The notes under the pieces are model-generated. The model searched no databases. It saw only the letters and a list, made by a program, of their open reading frames with translations, and was not told the origin of the DNA. Of a stretch of DNA of 8,959 nucleotides, positions 1 through 5,770 are shown piece after piece. Position 1 is the first letter of the stretch. Every line of letters starts with the position of its first letter. This DNA is from Vulcanimicrobiota bacterium (lineage in GTDB: Bacteria > Vulcanimicrobiota > Vulcanimicrobiia > Vulcanimicrobiales > Vulcanimicrobiaceae), in contig JAFAMK010000409.1 of NCBI GenBank assembly GCA_019233415.1, forward strand, positions 1 to 8,959, read 5' to 3'. The translations under genes and the position numbers were made by a program.

Positions 1-1
1 C

Positions 2-967
2 GAGTTCGAGCTGGACAAGGGCGACTTCTCGCGCAACGGGCTCGCGGCACGGCTCTCGTTCGCGTACACGAACAGCTACATCACCTACGGGGCGCTCCCG
101 AACGGCGGTTCGGTGATCGACTCGTTCAACAGCACCATCGCCGCGTACAACGCCTTCACGAAGGCCGGCGGTGGCGCACCGTGCTACCGTCCGGGCTCGG
201 CGGCGGCGCCGGGTGCGGCCGATCCGGGGTGCGCGGCGGGCTCGATCGCGAACCCGTACTACAACGCGCCGCTCCAGCCGCTGATGGACGTTCACGGCAA
301 CTATGCGACGTACTCGCTCTTCCCGTCCGGTGCGATCGGGTCGGCGCCGCCCTTGCAATACGGCGCGCCGTACGTGTCGACGCTGATCGTGCAGTACAAG
401 CACGGTCCGCTCGCGATCACGCCGGCCGTCCAGTTCTTGGGCGGGATTCGGTACGGCGCGCCGGCGACGACGCCGGGCGTTCTGCCGAACCAGTGCGGTG
501 CGCCGGGCTTCGTCGGCAACCCGTCGAGCGATCCGCGCTATCCCTACGGCGCGGCCGGCGGGTCGGCGTACGACGCGACGGCGTGCGGCTCAGGTCTCGT
601 GATTCCGAATCCGTTCACCGGGCGCTTCGACAACCTCGGCGCGTTCGTCGAACCGAATCAGGCCCTGCTCCACACGCAGATCACGTACGACGTGAACAAG
701 CGGCTGACGCTGGTCGGCAACTTCGCGAACATCATCAACCGCTGCTTCGGCGGAACGAAGGTCGCGTGGGCGGTCAACCACGTCTGCAGCTACGAGACGA
801 TCAACGGCGGGAACGCGGGGATCCTGCCGGTCGGAAACATCTACAACCCGGGTGACAACATCCAGCCGTTCCTGCGGGTTCCGTACGGGCCGAACACCCT
901 GTACACGAGCCCCGGGTTCACGCTGTTGCCGTTCAACATGTACTTCGAGGCCCGCCTCAAAGTTTAG
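2..967 (+). CDS. TonB-dependent receptor, C-terminal barrel (5' truncated)
   Basis: The reading frame is open from base 2 to a TAG at 965-967, about 321 residues; the start and the plug domain lie outside the window. The visible part alternates amphipathic strands (LSFAYTNSYITYG, YVSTLIVQYKHGPLAITPAVQF, LLHTQITYDVNKRLTLVGNF) with long Gly/Ala/Pro-rich loops. It ends in a strand finishing MYFEARLKV, as expected for the last strands of a TonB-dependent outer-membrane barrel. Such proteins import siderophores, cobalamin, sugars or peptides using TonB energy; nothing here identifies the substrate. Six cysteines fall in loop-like segments (for example GAPCYRPG, DPGCAAG, INRCFGG, NHVCSYE), suggesting surface disulfides. 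The GTG at 113 is an internal valine, not a start. The gene runs stop-to-stop into the downstream regulator, with no room for a separate terminator. The family is confident; ligand unknown. Confidence 0.85.
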   Translation, partial: EFELDKGDFSRNGLAARLSFAYTNSYITYGALPNGGSVIDSFNSTIAAYNAFTKAGGGAPCYRPGSAAAPGAADPGCAAGSIANPYYNAPLQPLMDVHGNYATYSLFPSGAIGSAPPLQYGAPYVSTLIVQYKHGPLAITPAVQFLGGIRYGAPATTPGVLPNQCGAPGFVGNPSSDPRYPYGAAGGSAYDATACGSGLVIPNPFTGRFDNLGAFVEPNQALLHTQITYDVNKRLTLVGNFANIINRCFGGTKVAWAVNHVCSYETINGGNAGILPVGNIYNPGDNIQPFLRVPYGPNTLYTSPGFTLLPFNMYFEARLKV

Positions 968-2421
968 GTAACGGCAGCGAGCGATGCCGCGAGCGAGTCG
1001 ATCGCGAGCGGCATCGCGTCGCACGGGGCCATCCCGACCCCGAGCACGAACCCGCGCAAGTCGGTGCGGGCGATGCACTCGTCGGAGAGCGCGTACAGGG
1101 AAAGGCCGTTCTCGAGCGCGACGCGCGCGACGGCGACGTCGTCGAGCGGCTGCGTCGCGCGCACGGTGAGGTGCATCCCGCCCGTCACCGGACCGACCGT
1201 GAGCATATCGCTCAGAGGCTGGAGCAGCTCGGCCAGCGTCTTCATGCGGCGCTTGTACTCCGCGGTCATGCGCCGCACGTGGCGCGCGAGATACCCTTCG
1301 GCGATGAAGTCCGCGAGAATGAGCTGCGCGTGCGCGCTCGTGCCGAGCGAGCGGACCGCGCGCGCAGCCTGGAACGCTTCGGTCAGATGTGGCGGCGAGA
1401 CGAGAAACCCGAGCCGCAGTCCCGGCGCGAGCACCTTGCTGAAGGTTCCGACGTAGATCACGCGGCCTTCGTCGTCGCCGCCCTGCATTGCGGGGAGCGG
1501 GCGGCTGCCGAAGTGGAACTCGCCGTCGTAGTCGTCCTCGATGATGTACGCGTCGTTCCGGTGCGCCCAGGCCAGCGCCACGTCCCGCCGCTCGGGGCTC
1601 ATCGTGCCGCCCAGCGGGTAGTGGTGCGAGGGCGTCAGGTACGTCAGCTTGGCCGGCGGCGCGCTGCGCGCGTCGAGCCCGTCGTCGTCGACGGCGACGG
1701 GGACGATCGTCGCGCCGTGCGCGCCGAACGCGGCGCGCGCGGCGAAGTAGCACGGGTCTTCCAGCAGCACGCGGTCGCCGGTTTCGAGCAGGACGTCGGC
1801 GATCAGCGAGAGCGCCGACTGCGCGCCGTCGACGACGACGATGTCCTCGGGGCGCACGGCGAGCCCGCGGGATTGGCGCAGATGCTCCGCGAGCGTGCCG
1901 CGCAGCCGCGGTAAGCCGGCCCGGTCACCGTAGGAGTAGCGCGAGACGAGCGTGCGCGAGCGGTGCGCGAGCCGCTCCCACGCGGTGAGCGGGAACGCGG
2001 TGAGGTCGGGGCAGCCGACGCGAAAGGGGACGAGCTTTCCCGGCCACGGCGCGACGAGCGGGGCGACGTTCAGATAGCGCTGCGCAGCCGGTGGAAGGCG
2101 CAGCGGCACCGCCGCCCGCGGCTTCGGCGGCGCGGCGACGCCCCGCGCGACGAACGTTCCCGAGCCGACGCGCGTGACGAGGTAGCCTTCGGCGACGAGC
2201 TGGTCGATCGCGACGACGACCGTGTTGCGCGAGATGCCGATCCGCGCCGCCAGCTCGCGCGTCGGCAGCAGCCGGCTGCCCTCGGCGAGCACGCCGCTGC
2301 GGATCGCCTCGCGGAAGTTGTGGATCAGCTGGCGCGCGACGGGGACCCGCGACTTCAGGTCGGGGAAGAGCGACCGCACGTCGGCCGGCTCGGCCAACGA
2401 GCCGCCCTCGCGCGCTAGCAT
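964..2421 (-). CDS. MocR/PdxR-family regulator: GntR winged helix fused to aminotransferase-like domain
   Basis: This 485-residue protein has the standard MocR architecture and length. Residues about 24-94 form a GntR winged helix, with LLPTRELAARIGISRNTV as the helix-turn-helix and GYLVTRVGSGTFV as the wing. A proline/arginine-rich linker (about 95-120) leads to a fold-type I PLP domain (about 130-485). PLP-binding marks are visible: the IIEDDYDGEF segment (Asp and Tyr, 293-302), the Schiff-base lysine K329 in GTFSKVLAPGLRLGF, and GGMHLTV at 414-420. MocR proteins use PLP or amino compounds as effectors and usually regulate vitamin B6, GABA, taurine or other amino-acid genes. No such target is adjacent, so PdxR is not claimed. 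The ATG at 2421 has only a weak ribosome binding site; TTG and GTG codons 9 and 15 residues in are alternatives. The small gene 51 nt upstream may be cotranscribed. Direct repeats in that gap could be its operator. Confidence 0.9.
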   Translation of the reverse strand: MLAREGGSLAEPADVRSLFPDLKSRVPVARQLIHNFREAIRSGVLAEGSRLLPTRELAARIGISRNTVVVAIDQLVAEGYLVTRVGSGTFVARGVAAPPKPRAAVPLRLPPAAQRYLNVAPLVAPWPGKLVPFRVGCPDLTAFPLTAWERLAHRSRTLVSRYSYGDRAGLPRLRGTLAEHLRQSRGLAVRPEDIVVVDGAQSALSLIADVLLETGDRVLLEDPCYFAARAAFGAHGATIVPVAVDDDGLDARSAPPAKLTYLTPSHHYPLGGTMSPERRDVALAWAHRNDAYIIEDDYDGEFHFGSRPLPAMQGGDDEGRVIYVGTFSKVLAPGLRLGFLVSPPHLTEAFQAARAVRSLGTSAHAQLILADFIAEGYLARHVRRMTAEYKRRMKTLAELLQPLSDMLTVGPVTGGMHLTVRATQPLDDVAVARVALENGLSLYALSDECIARTDLRGFVLGVGMAPCDAMPLAIDSLAASLAAVT

Positions 2422-2435
2422 CGACTCAGACTACG

Positions 2436-2466
2436 CCAATCGCGCAGGGAATTCCAGGACCAATCG
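2436..2466 (-). promoter_or_regulatory. Candidate operator: paired CCAATCG repeats around GGAATTCC
   Basis: The 51-nt gap before the MocR gene contains CCAATCG twice in the same orientation (2436-2442 and 2460-2466), 24 bp start to start. The 8-bp palindrome GGAATTCC (2448-2455) lies between them. MocR regulators commonly bind paired direct repeats near their own promoters, so autoregulation is plausible. With 7-bp repeats chance cannot be excluded, and I see no good -35/-10 pair here. Confidence 0.3.
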
Positions 2467-2472
2467 ACCCGG

Positions 2473-2811
2473 TCAGCGCTGGTCCACCGCGTCGGCGTTC
2501 TCCCGCACGAAGGCGTCCAGCCGCACGAGGCCGTCGTGCTGCGTGACACCGTGCTCGCGCGCGCGCCGCACGAAGCCGTCGATCGCGGTCACGGCATGGC
2601 GCCAGCGCGCGTCGTTCGGCCGCCCCGCGGCCTCGGTCGCGGCGTCGCGCAGCACGGCGAGCGCGTGTTCCGCGAAGTCTTCGAGCGCGCGGCAGGCGCG
2701 CCCGTCGCGGAGCACCGCGCGCATGTCGGCGCGCAGCGCCCCGATCCCCGGCGCCTCGTCGTGACGCGGCGGGACGAGAAAGAGACTGGTGGTCCGGCAC
2801 GACTGCTGCAT
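2473..2811 (-). CDS. Small hypothetical protein upstream of the MocR gene
   Basis: I do not recognise this 112-residue protein. It is soluble, mostly helical-looking and rich in Ala, Arg, Asp and Glu (ALEDFAEHALAVLRDAATEAA; RLDAFVRENADAVDQR), with no signal peptide, membrane segment or metal motif; its single Cys in the body is in RDGRACRALEDF. This frame gives a balanced composition, whereas the other minus-strand frame over the same bases is an arginine/alanine low-complexity string, so this is the likelier real one. The ATG at 2811 is chosen because the frame's earlier TTG (2835) falls inside a possible -10 element; GTG 2814 is another option. No strong ribosome binding site is visible for any of them. 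It sits 51 nt upstream of the MocR gene on the same strand, so it could be cotranscribed or be a regulated target. Its function is unknown. Confidence 0.55.
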   Translation of the reverse strand: MQQSCRTTSLFLVPPRHDEAPGIGALRADMRAVLRDGRACRALEDFAEHALAVLRDAATEAAGRPNDARWRHAVTAIDGFVRRAREHGVTQHDGLVRLDAFVRENADAVDQR

Positions 2812-2834
2812 CACGGCACCAGCGTACCCCACCA

Positions 2835-2862
2835 AATATGTCAGCCGCTGTCAGGTATTCAA
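2835..2862 (-). promoter_or_regulatory. Possible sigma70-like promoter for the small gene
   Basis: On the minus strand TTGAAT (2862-2857, 4/6 to consensus) is followed after 16 nt by CATATT (2840-2835, 4/6). It starts within the T-tract of the porin terminator and would put transcription start about 15-20 nt before the ATG at 2811. It is the only AT-rich patch nearby. The matches are modest. Confidence 0.35.
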
Positions 2863-2890
2863 AAGGCCCCGCGGCTGGCGCCGCGGGGCC
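2861..2890 (-). terminator. Intrinsic terminator of the porin gene
   Basis: On the minus strand GGCCCCGCGG pairs perfectly with CCGCGGGGCC (10 bp, 11 with an extra C-G pair) around a 4-6 nt loop, and is followed directly by TTTT. It lies 16 nt past the porin stop codon, the classic position and form of a Rho-independent terminator. Confidence 0.88.
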
Positions 2891-2906
2891 GAATGGTCGA
2901 GGTGAC

Positions 2907-4451
2907 TCAGAACCGAATATCGACGCCGCTGGAAAAGCCCTGGAGGTGGCCGCCCGCGTAGCAGTGCGGGCCGGTCCCGCTGACCGGCGGCGTCACGGTC
3001 GGGTCGAAGGCAGTCAGTTGCGTCGCGTCGTGGCAGTCGGTGGTGAGCCCGCGCCCGCCCGCGCCCAGGTCGTAGTGCGCGTCGTGATGGTTCACGGTCA
3101 GCGCCCAGTCGAAGTACCACAGCGTGTGCTTGTCGATCGGGTGCTTGAACGCGAACGTGTACATGTTCGCCATGTTGTCCGGGTGCATGCCGCCGCTCGT
3201 ATTGTGCTGCCCCGGATCGCCCGGCGTCGGGTTCGCGCGCGCCCAGCCGAAATTCAGGTTGTCGTTCGCGTTCACGTACTGCGTGAGCGCGAGCCAGAAC
3301 CCGTCGCGCGTGCGCTCGTTCTGGTACTGCAGATACTGCGGGACGTAGCGCGCCATGTTCTCGTAGAGCATGCTGAACGTCGTCGCCTTCGACGGCGCAA
3401 ATTGCAGGCCGCCCTTCCACGCCTGCTCGTCGCCGACGTCGTTCGGGTCGAGGTTCGCGAGGTCGCTGGTGCGGTTGACCTTCTTGTGCATCTCGTACGC
3501 GGCGACGAGGTATGCCTTGCCGGTTTGCCACGTCGCCGAGCCGCTGTACACCGACGCCCACGCGCCGTCGTTGCAGAACGGCGGCGTCGCGCCGCTCCCG
3601 GGAACGTTGCCGCCGGCGCAGCTCGACTCGCCGGCGGCGATGTTGCTGCTGTCGGACGCGCGGTTCTGACCCGGCGAGACGAGCAGGTTGAGGTTGAAGC
3701 CGTGCAGGTTCGGCGACTCGTACCAAATCGAATGGTCGAGCCGCGTGCCGAACTCGACGCGATTGTCGCCGCCCGTGTTGCCCATGACGACCGCGTAGTC
3801 GCCGATCTCGCTGTTGAACGGGTTCATGCGCGCCGTCGACGTCTTGTAGGGCGCGTCGGTCTTGCCGAGCTTGAGCGAGCCGAACGGGTTGGTGATCCCG
3901 ATGAAGCTGTTGCGCGAGGTCAGGCCGCCCTTGACGATCGAGTCGCTGTTCGAGTTCGTGTTGACGGTGCCGGAGGTCGACGAAACGTCGATCTGCGTCT
4001 CGAGCTGGTACGCGAGGCCGCTGCGGTTGCCGAGCTTGTGCGTGCCGCGCACGCCGACGTAGGACAAGTTCGTCGAGAGGCCCGTGAGGTACCCGACGTT
4101 CCCGACGGGTGAGTCGCCGGACTCGACGTAGTGTTTCGCCAGGCCCTTCGTCGTCGTGTCGACCGAAAGGTCGAGGTTGCCGTAGAGCGTGACTTCCTCG
4201 CCGCCGATCAGGAACGTGACCGCGTCGCCCTTCTTGAGGCCGACCGCCGGCGCCGGGGCCGCGGCGGGCGCGGCGCTCGCCTGCGGCTTGGCCTGCTGCT
4301 GCGCCTTCAGCGCTTCGAGCTGCGCCTTGATCGCGTCCAGCTGGGCCTGCAGCGCGTCGATGCGGGCTTTGGTATCCGCAGCGTCGTCGGCGTAGGCGGC
4401 GCTGCTCGTCCCGAGTACCAAGGCGAAAGTAAACGCGATCAGCTTGTGCAT
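2907..4451 (-). CDS. Outer-membrane porin with N-terminal coiled coil (Gram-negative porin / DcaP-like)
   Basis: This 514-residue protein starts with a Sec signal peptide (MHKLIAFTFALVLGTSSAAYA, cleavage after about residue 21). A coiled coil follows at about 28-53 (heptads in IDALQAQLDAIKAQLEALKA), then an Ala/Pro linker (54-70) and a beta barrel. Barrel marks typical of general porins are VTLYGNLDLSVD near 87-98, the YVGVRGTHKLGNRSGLAYQL segment, SFIGITNPFGSLKLGKTDAP and the terminal strand GVDIRF, whose final Phe is the BAM recognition residue. Such proteins form trimers for passive uptake of small solutes. The coiled-coil stalk resembles DcaP-type porins, which use it to trimerise in the periplasm; the substrate cannot be read from sequence. 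The ATG at 4451 follows a weak GGACGG ribosome binding site. It appears monocistronic, with its own leader and terminator. Conceptual frames on the other strand here are shadows. Confidence 0.9.
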   Translation of the reverse strand: MHKLIAFTFALVLGTSSAAYADDAADTKARIDALQAQLDAIKAQLEALKAQQQAKPQASAAPAAAPAPAVGLKKGDAVTFLIGGEEVTLYGNLDLSVDTTTKGLAKHYVESGDSPVGNVGYLTGLSTNLSYVGVRGTHKLGNRSGLAYQLETQIDVSSTSGTVNTNSNSDSIVKGGLTSRNSFIGITNPFGSLKLGKTDAPYKTSTARMNPFNSEIGDYAVVMGNTGGDNRVEFGTRLDHSIWYESPNLHGFNLNLLVSPGQNRASDSSNIAAGESSCAGGNVPGSGATPPFCNDGAWASVYSGSATWQTGKAYLVAAYEMHKKVNRTSDLANLDPNDVGDEQAWKGGLQFAPSKATTFSMLYENMARYVPQYLQYQNERTRDGFWLALTQYVNANDNLNFGWARANPTPGDPGQHNTSGGMHPDNMANMYTFAFKHPIDKHTLWYFDWALTVNHHDAHYDLGAGGRGLTTDCHDATQLTAFDPTVTPPVSGTGPHCYAGGHLQGFSSGVDIRF

Positions 4452-4455
4452 GATG

Positions 4456-4518
4456 AGCCGTCCGATCGGCTGGAGAGCCAGCTTCTTGGTATTTTGTATG
4501 AGGTATGCCGGTGTTGAA
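4456..4518 (-). promoter_or_regulatory. Porin upstream region: weak promoter and alternative leader hairpins
   Basis: On the minus strand TTCAAC (4518-4513, 3/6) is followed after 16 nt by CAAAAT (4496-4491, 4/6); together they are a weak promoter guess. The leader then carries GCTGG/CCAGC around CTCT (4482-4469) and AGCCG/CGGCT (4471-4456). The two stems share bases 4469-4471, so only one can form at a time. The second encloses or abuts the likely ribosome binding site. Confidence 0.3.
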
Positions 4519-4565
4519 CGGGCCCGGTAGATATTTCCTCCCTCGAACTGTCTCAGAAAGCAAAG

Positions 4566-4614
4566 ACGGCTCCGTCACCGCCCGACCAGGGGAAGTCGGC
4601 GGTGACGGAGCCGT
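4566..4614 (-). terminator. Long perfect-stem hairpin terminating the lipoprotein gene
   Basis: Bases 4566-4582 and 4598-4614 are perfect 17-nt reverse complements (arms ACGGCTCCGTCACCGCC and GGCGGTGACGGAGCCGT), with three more pairs after a one-base bulge and an 8-nt loop. The minus-strand continuation is CTTTGCTTT, a broken T-tract, and the hairpin begins 47 nt after the lipoprotein stop, so a terminator is the natural reading. The plus-strand side has only a TTT after the stem and no upstream plus-strand gene nearby. Confidence 0.75.
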
Positions 4615-4620
4615 TTGGGT

Positions 4621-4649
4621 GACGGCGCCGTTGGAGGAAGGCGCCCGTC
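4621..4649 (-). repeat. Second imperfect hairpin between lipoprotein stop and terminator
   Basis: GACGGCGCC (4621-4629) pairs with GGCGCCCGTC (4640-4649) with one bulged base around a 10-nt loop. GTGACGGCGCCGTT, near its outer edge, also echoes GTGACGGAGCCGTT in the adjacent terminator arm, so one may derive from the other by local duplication. With no T-tract of its own it may serve as a 3' stabiliser. Confidence 0.4.
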
Positions 4650-4661
4650 GACCGGTTTAGG

Positions 4662-5225
4662 TCAGCAGTAGTAGCCGACGCAGGGCGGTTGGGTCTGGCC
4701 GGGCGGCGGGGTCGCCGCGGCAGTCGGGCGCGCAACGTGCCAGTGGCCGCCGGCGTCCGGAATGCCTTCGCCGCCCGCCTGGTCCGGGCCGCTGTCGCCG
4801 GCATATTGATAGAGCGGGTGGTTGTCGTAGGACCACTGCTGGCCGGTCCCGTCGGACCGCGTGATGATCGCGACGTTGCCGCTGCCTTGCGAGCCGGTGG
4901 TGGGCTTGAAGACCGGCCACACGTTGAGGCAGTTGGCGGTGCACGTTCCGCCGGTCGCGGTGTCGCTGTCGAGATAGTACAGCGTCATGTGAGTCGACGG
5001 GTTGACCCACCCGTTGCTGCCGGCGACGGCTTCGGAGAGCGGGAGATTTCCGGACGGCGTTGGAGTTGCCGTCGGTGTCGCGGTCGGTGTCGGTGTCGGT
5101 GTGCCGGGGTTCGCCGGCACACCACCCCCGGTGCTGCCGGAGCTACCGCCGCCACCGCATGCAGCGAGCGCAATCGCTGCAACGAACATGGTTAGAGCGA
5201 AACGCTCGTTGATGCCTCGATTCAT
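4662..5225 (-). CDS. Lipoprotein with COG4315 / PF03640-type secreted repeat domain
   Basis: This 187-residue protein has a lipoprotein signal: hydrophobic LTMFVAAIALAAC with lipobox LAAC, so Cys23 would be lipidated, followed by GGGGSSGSTGGG with no Asp at +2. A Thr/Pro linker (41-58) reaches the folded domain at about 77-166. This matches the family of unknown function known as secreted repeat or lipoprotein_15 (PF03640/COG4315): MTLYYLDSD, CTANCLNVWPVF, IITRSDGTGQQWSYDNHPLY and GGHWHV. The usual Yx(FWY)xxD signature is YYLDSD here, with Leu at the aromatic position. Only one copy of the repeat is present. The C-terminal tail is unusual: Pro-rich, then CVGYYC. Role is unknown; the protein should be anchored in the cell envelope. 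An AGGGTGG ribosome binding site precedes the ATG at 5225 and lies in a small CCACC/GGTGG hairpin. Confidence 0.85.
   Translation of the reverse strand: MNRGINERFALTMFVAAIALAACGGGGSSGSTGGGVPANPGTPTPTPTATPTATPTPSGNLPLSEAVAGSNGWVNPSTHMTLYYLDSDTATGGTCTANCLNVWPVFKPTTGSQGSGNVAIITRSDGTGQQWSYDNHPLYQYAGDSGPDQAGGEGIPDAGGHWHVARPTAAATPPPGQTQPPCVGYYC
5061..5103. repeat. GTCGGT-type microsatellite encoding the Thr/Pro linker
   Basis: A tandem array of degenerate 6-base GTCGGT-like units, read from the minus strand as alternating Thr-Pro with Ala-Thr variants. It lies inside the lipoprotein gene and encodes the spacer between lipid anchor and domain. Such arrays change length by slippage, so linker length probably varies among relatives. 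Confidence 0.8.
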
Positions 5226-5278
5226 GCAACCACCCTAGGTGGAGCGCATGAAAAGTCTCTGAAGGGGAAGACCGCACC
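5226..5278. promoter_or_regulatory. 53-bp divergent intergenic region (lipoprotein / VOC gene)
   Basis: Both promoters must overlap here or lie inside the neighbouring coding sequences; I find no convincing -35/-10 pair. It contains the CCACCCTAGGTGG inverted repeat (5230-5242) covering the lipoprotein ribosome binding site, the AGGGGAAG ribosome binding site of the VOC gene (5263-5270), and a four-codon ATG...TGA minigene (5248-5262). Confidence 0.4.
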
Positions 5279-5767
5279 ATGCGCAAGCCGACGCCGTTCT
5301 TGTGGTTCGACGACCAGGCCGAAGATGCGGCCAACTACTACGTCTCGATCTTCCCCAACTCGAAGATCACCGACGTGAACCGGTACGGCGAGGCCGGACC
5401 GCGACCCGCCGGGATGGTGATGACCGTCGGCTTCGAGGTCAACGGCCAGGACTTCATCGCACTCAACGGCGGCCCGCAGTACACCTTCGACGAGGCGGTC
5501 TCGTTCATGGTGAACTGCGAGACGCAGGCCGAGGTCGACACGCTCTGGGACCGAATCCTCGCCGACGGCGGCGAGACGATCGCGTGCGGATGGATCAAAG
5601 ACAAGTTCGGCCTGTGCTGGCAGGTCGTTCCGGAGGAGCTCTTCGACCTGCTCAGCGCCGACGACCGCGAAGCGGCGCAGCGCGCGATGACGGCGATGCT
5701 CGAGATGGTCAAGCTCGACGTGAACGCCTTGCGGGCCGCGTTCGACGGGAAGAGCGTGCCGGCGTAG
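5279..5767 (+). CDS. PhnB-like VOC-fold protein (PF06983 type)
   Basis: The 162-residue product matches the PhnB-like branch of the vicinal oxygen chelate (glyoxalase/bleomycin-resistance) fold along its whole length. Conserved blocks are FLWFDDQAEDAANYY (7-21), FPNSKIT (25-31), GFEVNGQDFIALNGGP (51-66), SFMVNCETQAEVDTLWDRI (75-93), CGWIKDKFGLCWQVVP (103-118) and AMTAMLEMVKLDVNALRAAF (136-155). Relatives are often labelled 3-demethylubiquinone 3-methyltransferase, but they lack a SAM fold and that name should not be used. The physiological substrate of the family is unknown. A cytoplasmic protein, probably a homodimer, is inferred. The ATG at 5279 follows AGGGGAAG at a good distance, and family N-termini agree with this start. 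It ends only 3 bp from the convergent LuxR-type gene and is divergent from the lipoprotein gene, so it seems to be transcribed alone. Confidence 0.92.
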   Translation: MRKPTPFLWFDDQAEDAANYYVSIFPNSKITDVNRYGEAGPRPAGMVMTVGFEVNGQDFIALNGGPQYTFDEAVSFMVNCETQAEVDTLWDRILADGGETIACGWIKDKFGLCWQVVPEELFDLLSADDREAAQRAMTAMLEMVKLDVNALRAAFDGKSVPA

Positions 5768-5770
5768 GCG

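Noticed and set aside
590..1753. Minus-strand frame across the receptor and MocR genes
   Set aside because: Extremely Arg-rich string crossing two well-supported genes; not protein-like.
2473..2835. TTG start at 2835 for the small gene
   Set aside because: It overlaps the proposed -10 element; the ATG 24 nt downstream leaves a sensible leader.
2838..4112. Long plus-strand open frame (424 codons) over the porin gene
   Set aside because: Arg/Val/Ala low-complexity product; it mirrors the porin's GC-rich codons, while the porin frame has a signal peptide and barrel motifs.
2851..4578. 575-codon minus-strand frame overlapping the porin
   Set aside because: Arg/Gln-rich composition, no domain, and running through the porin terminator; it is a shadow of the porin frame.
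5061..5103. Short tandem repeats as a CRISPR or regulatory array
   Set aside because: The 6-bp units have no spacers and encode the Thr/Pro linker of the lipoprotein.
5279..5767. 3-demethylubiquinone-9 3-methyltransferase
   Set aside because: A common label for this family, but the protein has a VOC fold and no SAM-binding motif, and there are no quinone genes nearby.
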